DNA of 64,000 bases from Meconema thalassinum. Its lineage: Eukaryota; Arthropoda; Insecta; Orthoptera; Tettigoniidae. How positions within the stretch are numbered: position 1 is the first letter of the stretch; each line of letters starts with the position of its first letter. The notes beneath the pieces were generated by a model. That model searched no databases, was not told the origin of the DNA, and saw only the letters and a list, made by a program, of their open reading frames with translations. The stretch is from NCBI GenBank assembly GCA_946902985.2, contig OX336389.2, positions 791,306,979-791,370,978 of the forward strand, in the 5' to 3' direction. Made by a program: the position numbers and the translations under genes. Shown here piece after piece: positions 56,590-64,000 of the stretch.

Positions 56590-56775
56590 TTAAGTAATTT
56601 TATATTTTGTCAATTGATAAAAATTATTTTTTGAATTATTTCTATATATTATTGTTTTTACAAGTCAACATACAGCATAATGTAGGTCACAATGGTACAA
56701 CAATCGTTTCCTTGTGTTCTTAAAACACGTTTTTTGTATGAGATGTTCATGAGTCGGCAATTAATTGTTTTTTTT
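56590..56775 (+). repeat. Paralogous A+T-rich repeat, copy 2
   Basis: See 55,050-55,215. Shared landmark GTGTTCTTAAAACACGTTT at about 56,716. Confidence 0.65.
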
Positions 56776-58850
56776 AACTCACCAGTTGACGATACATGTA
56801 CCATACCTTCTTGATCAGCAAGTCCTTATTGTTAATCAGGAAACTTCTTTATATACATTTCTCAAAACTGCGTATTATTTTTCCAAATCCAAATCTACTA
56901 TTTCCAATTACCTACTTACTCGATAAATATTAAAGTTACATCGGCAAACACGAGCGGAACTATGTCATAAGTCAGTTTGTACTGACGTCCGAACTGAATG
57001 ATCACGGCAGTTACTAAGCTATTCTTGAAACTGAAGATGACGTTCTCTGAATGGCGCACCGTTCATGATATAGCCTACATCTGCTATATTTGCTGTGAGT
57101 AAATGAAGTAATTACACGACACAACAAGGTATATTGTGCTTCGAGCTACAACATAGAGGTCAATTCCAGTATAATTATATCGTTATATTTGTGCATTGTG
57201 ACTATTATGATATAACAGGTATCTATATCATTCAAACTTGGCAGATTATTGGAAATATCACTGTTTGAATGGATCGTATTTATCAGTACGGCGGGAAAAT
57301 TCTAGAAAGAATTAAGTCAAAGTCATAATAGCTATTATTTTAGTAAGATGCTTTGCCGTCTCAGAACACAGGTTCATTAGAGGAGTGCATTGAAACTGTA
57401 AGGATGAGATTTTTCTTTCCTTTCGCCAGATATTTGTATAAATAATATCCAACTAAAACTGAGGATGCCATTCATAATATATTGTCAGAGGCAAATTTCT
57501 CAAATGTTAACGTGCAGTGTTTCTTTAGTTTTGGGCAAAAAGGCATTCTTAGCCGAATTTCTTCCTGTTCATGAAAAGTCAATTAATATTTATGTTTTAC
57601 TGAACTTATTTATCACGACTGATATCACAAATCTAAAATATTTCAATCATCTTGGGAGATTTACTTATGCAGTATTTATTCAGTATGGTTTAGTTCATTT
57701 TGGGGCTATTTTTTGTTATTGGAAAATATATTTTGGTAGAAATCATTAAACTGTATGCTTTTCAGCTGGTAAACACGATTGTACCCAATTGCATTGGGTA
57801 TTATGCCCTAACCATTAAAAATTACATGTATTTTTTAATCTCTGGAAATAATTAAGCATAAATTTCGTTAACTACAGTATGGCAACACTGAAAAATGGCC
57901 GCCAGCAAGATAATAAGAAATCATTAATTGAAGAGGTTTTAAATTATCTTCATATATACTGTATTATACTTCCATTCTCCAACTTGTTTCAGTAAATATC
58001 ATGTAGGAGTGATTACATAAAGGATATTTTCGGTAAATGTAACTCGGTAAGGTATGGGCCTATTCTTTCTCTATGAAATTTGTAGACAGTACTGTATATG
58101 ACAGTGAAAGATAACAATCTTCAAGAGTATACGACGTATTTTATTTAAATCACAACCGTGCAAAAAGAGGTCTAGTTAAGAATTCTTAAATGGAACTACA
58201 TGAATTTGGTCTTACGTAGCGTGCATTATACGGTTACTTTAGGAAGTTTAACTACAAGTTTCAGAGCAAGAAACTAACCCACTACCGCATAATATTAAAC
58301 GCAATAATTCTGAGCCAGATTAGCTCCAAGTCAATATAGCAGGACTAAGTCCCTTTTCTTCTATATAAGAATTGTGGTACACATTTACTTAACAATAACA
58401 ACAAGAAATGTCATTTGCCACTGGCACGCGTTTTCTTCAACTGGAATTGATTCTCAATAGTTGTGAAATTCAATCACAGGGATAACATTCCTTTTCAACT
58501 GATATAATTGTAATAATACAAATAATAATATAATAATATTACTAATAACAATAATGTATTATTAAAACTTATTTAAATAATCTCCTAATGGTTTGAAACA
58601 TTGCACCATAGTGATCATTTACAAAACTGTTAATTCTTTCCAATCATGTACATAATTTAAAAGACCTGACTCGTTAATATCTGTATGTCAATGACGTGTC
58701 TTCTTTCCGCAAATTACAAGCTATATTGAAGAGAAATTACTTAATGAGGGAATCACGTTTCATATTGTTCGGTGACAGCTGTTTGCCTGCACTTATCTGC
58801 TTTCAAGAAGAAAACCTTTGTTGTTTTAGTTGTTGTTGTTGATGTTAATT
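56776..58850. other. A+T-rich spacer, no gene seen
   Basis: A 94-codon ORF at 57,465-57,749 (plus) is hydrophobic and has no recognised motif. I do not call it a gene. Confidence 0.5.
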
Positions 58851-59110
58851 TATTTGAGGAGATTGGTCATTTGCCGCGTCTAGTTAAGTGAGTGTTGTCT
58901 GATAGCCTGTATTTATGGATAACTGTAGTAGTGTGTGTAACTATAAGGGACAGGGATGAGGTAGTTGCCTCGGGACTTGAAGTAAGGTACCATCCCGACA
59001 TTTGCCTAGAGATAGTGTGGAAAAACCACACCCAGAATAGCCGCTGTTTGCACCGAGATTCACACCAGCGATCTCCAGATTTTCTGCAGCAGCCCTCGTG
59101 GCTGCGGTGC
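58851..59110 (-). mobile_element. SINE family A variant, diverged
   Basis: Similar to the element at 10,633: plus-strand words AACTGTAGTAGTGTGTGTAA, CTCGGGACTTGAAGTAAGG, CATCCCGACATTTGCCT and a CTGCAGCAGCCCTCG end. The minus-strand head is degraded. Confidence 0.55.
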
Positions 59111-59232
59111 TCGATTATACGAGCACGGCTACGTCGCGGGACATGAAAACCACTTCGACTCCTGGACTATACAGCTTCTTAATCAGGGGGCTCGTCCTAT
59201 GGTACTCCTGGCGGAAAGCGTTCTGTTGTCAT

Positions 59233-59506
59233 TTTTGTTCAATTAGGGGCTTGGGACTTCGCGATCATCAGCCCTGTGTACTTGGGTGTATGTGTAGAAT
59301 TCATATAATAGGCCTAGTCCGTACTATTGCATTGTCTGTAGTAGTGTGTCTGTGTGCGCGATTGCACTTATTTGATCTAAGTATTCTGGGCCTTGAATTA
59401 AGGTACCATCCCGGACCGAGAGAGAATAACAAACCGGAAAAATCATAATTAACATGGCCGCTGCCAGTGCTTAAATTCGAACCTCTTCAATCCAGGGACC
59501 GATAAA
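59233..59506 (-). mobile_element. SINE family A variant, rearranged
   Basis: Plus-strand start TTCAATTAGGGGCTTGGGAC then GCGATCATCAGCCCTGTGTA, the family's 3' end in reverse, followed by a shortened body with AAGGTACCATCCCGG. It leads into GGGACCGATAAACTCAATGAT, the start of another hairpin motif that is split by the SINE at 59,516. Confidence 0.55.
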
Positions 59507-59515
59507 CTCAATGAT

Positions 59516-59762
59516 GATGATGATGATGATCGTGTGGCCTCCGGAGAGGCCGAATGCAGAGCTTTCTAGTCGACGCCCGTGGGCGATCTGCGTGTCGTAA
59601 TGAGGATGAAGTGATGATGAAGACGTCACATACACCCAGTCCCCGAGCCACGGGAATTAACCCCATGAGATTAAAATCCCTGATAGCTCGGCCGGGAATC
59701 GAACCCGGGGCACTTTGGGTCAAAGCCTAGCGTGCTAACCATTTAGCCACGGAGCCGGACAC
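59516..59762 (-). mobile_element. tRNA-derived SINE family D, complete insertion
   Basis: The minus-strand head GGCTCCGTGGCTAAATGG then GTTAGCACGCTAGG and B box CGGGTTCGATTCCCGGCC give a clear tRNA-like fold pattern, with acceptor-like GGCTCCG against CCGAGCT. The body contains GCTCGGGGACTGGGTG. The tail is (ATC)n at about 59,516-59,529. A 9-bp duplication CTCAATGAT flanks it at 59,507-59,515 and 59,763-59,771. Confidence 0.88.
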
Positions 59763-59799
59763 CTCAATGATAGGCCCCTTAAAACAACAATTATCATCA
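59763..59799 (+). repeat. Shared hairpin-type repeat end, split by SINE D
   Basis: AATGATAGGCCCCTTAAAAC and AACAATTATCATCAT continue the motif that begins at about 59,490 (GGGACCGATAAACTCAATGAT). Confidence 0.65.
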
Positions 59800-59812
59800 T
59801 CTTCTTCAAACC

Positions 59813-60030
59813 GTCTGGCTGCGTGGCTCAGGGGTAACGTTCTCGCTTGCTGAGCCCAAGGTTGCAGGTTCGAAACCTGGCGCAGTCAGCTGGCGCGAGG
59901 GAGCCGTGTCAGTACATTTTCTGGCACGTTAAAGATCCCCTTCGGGGCAAAAAACCGGCACCCCGGCGTCTCTAAAAGCCAGTGTAGTTAAAAGGGACGT
60001 AAAACCAATAACATTATTATTATTATTATT
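59813..60030 (+). mobile_element. tRNA-derived SINE family C, copy 2, young
   Basis: Head CTGGCTGCGTGGCTCAGGGG and TAACGTTCTCGC, B box AGGTTCGAAACCTGG, then GCACGTTAAAGATCCCCTTC, GGCACCCCGGCGTCTC and an (ATT)n tail (60,011-60,030). It has a perfect 13-bp duplication TCTTCTTCAAACC at 59,800-59,812 and 60,031-60,043. It keeps CpGs that copy 1 (37,253) has lost. Confidence 0.93.
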
Positions 60031-60043
60031 TCTTCTTCAAACC

Positions 60044-60889
60044 AAGCACGAAGTGTGTCTTAGACCATTTAGTTGCACTTGTTGCAAAATTGGTATGTAT
60101 TGCTAAGGAGGAAGGGACATTTAGTTGTTCTTATCATGAGTATGTTCCTGTCTCGTATACAAACAGTCATGAAAGGGAGATGCTCTTCTGTAAACTAAAA
60201 GGCCTCTCCACCAATCCCGATCGAAGCGCAGACGGAGAGCACAGGATCTACATAGAACTAATTAGAAAAATGAAAGTGTTTACATTTTCTAATTATTTTC
60301 TTGGTGCGCGTCTCGCTTGAGTTCCGGAAACTTGCTGAACGTGCTCTGTTTAGAGAAAGTGACTTTTAGAGAGTCTCAAATCTGATCAATCGGAATTAAA
60401 ATATTCATTAAGTACCGGTAGTGCTTTCAATTCAAACTTTAAAAGAAGTTGCACATTTGAAGTGTGTTTACAGAATTACTTTGTGTGTGAGGAATGCAAG
60501 TTATGGGCTTCATTTTCTATGTGGATACTTGAGTCAGATTATCCTCGGATTCCACTTTCGTGTTATTATAACGATCTGTTTGGAGGCAACGTAACAAGCA
60601 ATAACTAATTATGCAGTATTGACCGAGGTAGCTACTGAACGTGAGTTGAGGCAGAAGGCCATCGGGACAGGCTATCTCTGGACTCGGGAGACGAGTGTTT
60701 TTGAAGTTCACTGTTGGTTGAGCGCACTGAAGACAGTTTTGTATGGTTTCCAATTTTTTACTTCAGGAAAATACCTGGGTAGTGCCTTTTGAATGGACGC
60801 GGACGCTTTTTCCAATTCCATATATTTTATTAATTTTAATGGCAATAATTCCTTTGATGAGGTTAGTGTCAGAAATGGAATCCGGTAAT
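60044..60889. other. Spacer, no gene seen
   Basis: Short ORFs only; nothing recognised. Confidence 0.45.
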
Positions 60890-62298
60890 AAGAAGTTCCG
60901 TGACGAACTAAAGAGCCTACTTTTCTCAAAATTTAAGATTCATGCCAATGATTAATCTATATTGATCTATCTAGAATAATGACGAAATTAAGTTGGTAAT
61001 ATCGAAATTTCCAATTAGTTCGACATACTGTATACCTGGCATAATGTAGCCTAACAGAGAACTACAGTTGGCAACCCTGGTGACTGAATATATTCTTAGT
61101 TCCATCTCTTAAGGTACAGAATACAAAATTTGGTTCAAGTCCAATGGATAGCATGGACGTTACATGCAGTTAGACATTGGATCTAACAGCGTGTCTAAAA
61201 TCATGTTGGCAACAATGACATACATGTATTGGTCAGAAATAATCTGAAATAATATGATCTATTGTTGTGTCAATTTTGAATGAAATCCATTAGTTAGTAT
61301 AGAAGTTACATGGATTTTAAAAATGGACCTATCAGCAGGCTTAGAATCATGTTGGCAGTACTGGCGTAGACCTATATTAGTTACTCCAAATTAATCTAGA
61401 ATGTCAGGTACTATACGTGTGCAAAGTTTAGAGCTATTGACTTGCATACTTTCTGATATATTGATATTAGGGTAACAAAAATAGAGACAGCATTTATTAA
61501 CAGTTGGCAGCCCTGGTTACTCTTAAGAATCGGCATAGTCAATTTGGTTGAAATCCAAATGATAGTATAGAAGTTACATGTATTTAAAGTTGAACCTCTC
61601 AGCAGGCTTAGAATCATGTTGGTAGCACTGACGTATATAAGTTACTCCAAATTAATATAGAATGCCAGGTACTATACGTGTGCGTAGTTTAAAGCTGTCG
61701 GGTTGCATACTTTCTGATATATGGGTATTTGGATTTTAAAAAATGAGAGCATTTATTAACAGTTGGCAGACCTGGTGGCTCTTAAGAATACGGTCAGTCA
61801 TATCTGTTTATGTACACATAGCACATACGAAATTTGGTTGAATTCCAATTGATAGTGTAGAAGTTATATGCATTTAAAAATTGGACCTATCAGCAGGCTT
61901 ATAATCATTTTGGCAACACTGCTATGTATGGCCTCCTGGAAATTAAACTGCAATATTATTATCTATACGTGTGCCAATTTTGAAATAGTTCCCATTCAAA
62001 CCTTCCAAGATATCCAACATGGAGCTCAAATTTCAAATGCGATTTTTCAGCAGTTGTTAGCACTGACATCATTTTCAAATATCGCCGTGAGATATTCAGG
62101 TATAGATCTTTACTCCCACCAAATTTTGTTTCGATTGCTCCAGCCGTTTAGGAGTTGATAGGGGGACACACACACACAGCCAGCCAGACAGACAGACAGA
62201 CAGAAGAACAGACAGACAGACAGACAGACACACATTTGCCCGATCTCATTAGTCTACTTTTTCCTCATTTTTGCAAAATGTGAAAAGTAGGCTAAAAA
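60890..62298 (+). repeat. 1.4-kb modular repeat, copy 3
   Basis: Start AAGAAGTTCCGTGACGAAC and end GAAAAGTAGGCTAAAAA as in copies 1 and 2. TTGGCAGC-like module landmarks occur near 61,068, 61,205, 61,345, 61,502, 61,617, 61,760, 61,910 and 62,050. A CAGA microsatellite lies at about 62,181-62,232. Confidence 0.85.
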
Positions 62299-62454
62299 CA
62301 TTGCCACATAGAAGTTCAGCCCCGTCCCATTAGAAATGGGAATAGTCAGTGATAGATATAGCCTACATACGGTAGAAAGAATATATACGTGGAATATATG
62401 GCATTTTTCATTTATGAATGGGGCCGACCCATATAGTCTACTGTAAACTCACCA

Positions 62455-62785
62455 GCAGAGTAACCAAGTGGCCTAAGGCACTCTCCGAGTTCTGGACTGA
62501 GCATTTGACGTTTGGAGACGAGAGATTTGAATCTCAGCGGCGACAGCGGTCAACCCTTTTGTAGTCTTTCCCAGATATTTCCACTCTATATGCAGCAAAT
62601 GCTGCGACGCTGATTTATTTCAGGTCCTGGGGTACATATCCCAATGAAGAAGCCAATAATAGCCTACATTTACACCTACTGGGAATGGCGTTACAATAAT
62701 ATAGTTTATGAAAGAAGTTCCACATACACCTAAGCACTCGGAGATGATGAACAAGATATCCTAGGCCTCGAAATTAAACACCATG
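62455..62785 (+). mobile_element. tRNA-derived SINE, chimeric with the family A 3' end
   Basis: Head with A-box-like ACCAAGTGGCCTAAGGCAC and B-box-like GATTTGAATCTCAGC, then an unrelated body. The last ~60 bp (ACACCTAAGCACTCGG ... CCTCGAAATTAAACACCAT) match the family A 3' end. Confidence 0.65.
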
Positions 62786-62821
62786 TATATGAAGTGTTAT
62801 CGCTGGCTCTGCCAAGAACTA

Positions 62822-63212
62822 CAGTTGTTGTAGTTTCCGTTTCCTTTCAGGACATCGTGGCCATTTAGCGCCGAGTACTTGGTTCGAATTTTTGTCTGAT
62901 AACCTGTGTTACTGTGATAGCTGTATTAGTGCGTGTATTTATAATTTAAGTGAGAATTGGTAATGAGGCGGCCTTGGCTTTAAGTTAGGAACCATCCCGG
63001 CATTTGCCTGGGGTAGAAGTGGGAGACCACGAAGAACCACTTCCAGGAGGGCTGAGGTAGGAATAAAAGTTTACGTTTTACCTCACGAGGCTGAGTGTGT
63101 CCCGTTTCAGCCCTCAGACCAGAACAACATTTTTTGGCAGAGCAGGGATTTGAAACCGGTCTTCTGGGGTGAAAGCCTAGAATGGTAACCGCCACACCAC
63201 GAGGTGGTCGCC
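62822..63212 (-). mobile_element. tRNA-derived SINE family A
   Basis: The minus-strand head TCGTGGTGTGGCGGTTACC and B box CCGGTTTCAAATCCC are followed by the usual middle and the GGCAAATGCCGGGATGG block. The 3' end is near 62,822. Confidence 0.85.
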
Positions 63213-63272
63213 AATAATTTAAAAGTTATGATATGGTCTGGAATGGAATCTCCAAGCTTCGTGATCCTGAAT

Positions 63273-63674
63273 GATGTTGATTCTTTTAGGGACTTGACGA
63301 CATCGTGGTCATATAGTCCCATGTACATGGGTGTTTGTATAATTTGTCTGATAGTGATAACCAGTGTCACTGTGATATCTGTACTAGTGTGTCTATTTGT
63401 AAATGGGGTAAGATTTGGGTAGGAAGTGCCCGTGGCTTTAAGTTTGGTTCCATCCCAGCAATTGCCTGGAGTAGAAGAAGGAGACCACGGAAAATCACTT
63501 CCAGAATAGTTGAGATAGGAATCGAACCCGCTTCTTCTCAGTTTTACCTAACAAGGCTGAGTATACCCAGTTCCAGCGCTCAGACCAGAATTAAATTTCT
63601 TGGCAGTGCGGGGAATCAAACCCGGGCCTCCAAGGTGGTAGTCAAGAGTGCTAGCTACTACGCAACGAGGGTGA
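63273..63674 (-). mobile_element. tRNA-derived SINE family A
   Basis: Minus-strand head TGCGTAGTAGCTAGCACTC with B box CGGGTTTGATTCCCC, the second box CGGGTTCGATTCC and the usual 3' part. It is the next insertion after the copy at 62,822, in the same direction. Confidence 0.88.
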
Positions 63675-64000
63675 CGAACCTGTATGAGAACAGCGGAATA
63701 CTGTGACAGGATGAGGAGCGATAAGGACATGGCTACCCTAACGTACTTAAACCACGGCTCAGAATGCTGGTTAGTGATCCCTTGGCCTAGTCACGGGCTC
63801 AAAGCGGGTCGCCTACGTCCCTTGTGAAGAAAGCATGGTTTTATCTTCTTGAATAATCAGTGATAGTGTACGCTTCAGGTTCACAAGATCGCGAGTTCAA
63901 TTCTTGGCCGAGAAAGCCAGTTTTTTGAAGGGCGGCAGAAATACACTGCACACCGTGTAGTACAATGTCGCCTCATTCAGATCTCTTGCATAACATTCGG
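63675..64000. other. Window end, possible SINE head near 63,890
   Basis: A B-box-like GCGAGTTCAATTCTTGGC at about 63,893 hints at another tRNA-like head, but the window ends before a body can be recognised. No gene. Confidence 0.35.

Noticed and set aside
57465..57749. 94-codon hydrophobic ORF as a possible gene
   Set aside because: No domain, no splice or promoter support, and A+T-rich sequence makes such ORFs likely by chance.
59699..59760. A genuine tRNA gene
   Set aside because: The A and B boxes and acceptor-like ends fit, but the anticodon arm does not form cleanly. The segment also continues into a SINE body with an ATC tail and target duplication.

Overview
The window looks like gene-poor, A+T-rich nuclear DNA of an invertebrate animal, most likely an insect or other arthropod with a large genome. 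The evidence is the repeat mix: Tc1-family, P-like and hAT-like DNA transposons, an RTE-type and a CR1/L2-type LINE tail, a Gypsy LTR element and many tRNA-derived SINEs. There are no operons or bacterial-style genes. I could not support any host protein-coding gene, true tRNA, rRNA or CRISPR array. Almost everything readable is mobile DNA in various stages of decay. The exact taxon cannot be fixed from the sequence.

Layout. 0-3.4 kb: copy 1 of a 1.4-kb modular repeat, then a P-like DNA element with inverted ends that carries a THAP-domain exon. 3.4-17.5 kb: A+T-rich spacer with ATT microsatellites, an RTE LINE tail (6.84-7.29 kb), a TG-rich minisatellite (11.9-12.25 kb), two SINEs, a palindromic MITE split by an intact Tc1-like transposon (14.58-16.05 kb), and a 5'-truncated CR1/L2-like LINE. 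17.58-29.74 kb: one complete Gypsy-type insertion of 12.15 kb. Its two 3.7-kb LTRs are almost identical, gag is intact, pol has a large internal deletion, and the insertion is flanked by a 4-bp target duplication. 29.7-46.4 kb: copy 2 of the 1.4-kb repeat, a decayed second Tc1-family element (34.98-36.36 kb), SINEs, two copies of a ~0.72-kb repeat, and a fully palindromic MITE (44.6-44.9 kb).

46.44-52.99 kb: the most unusual object here. It is a 6.55-kb foldback element whose inverted arms are built of two layers of tandem repeats. It has CAGGGATGTGCAC termini and a perfect 8-bp target duplication (CCAAGAGT), which points to hAT-type mobilisation. 53-64 kb: more SINEs, including a nested stack at 59.2-60.0 kb, a 712-bp element with 78-bp inverted ends, and copy 3 of the 1.4-kb repeat.

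How the parts fit together. At least three elements look recently active or mobilised in trans: the Gypsy derivative (it lacks the RT active-site box yet has LTRs ~99.8% alike), the Tc1 element (open 341-codon transposase, clean ends) and the foldback element (perfect target duplication). Many repeats of different body share a short hairpin end (GGGGCC...GGCCCCTT followed by CAACAA/ATC tails), suggesting that one LINE machinery serves several SINE families. All coordinates were read by eye, so repeat edges are approximate unless a target duplication is named.
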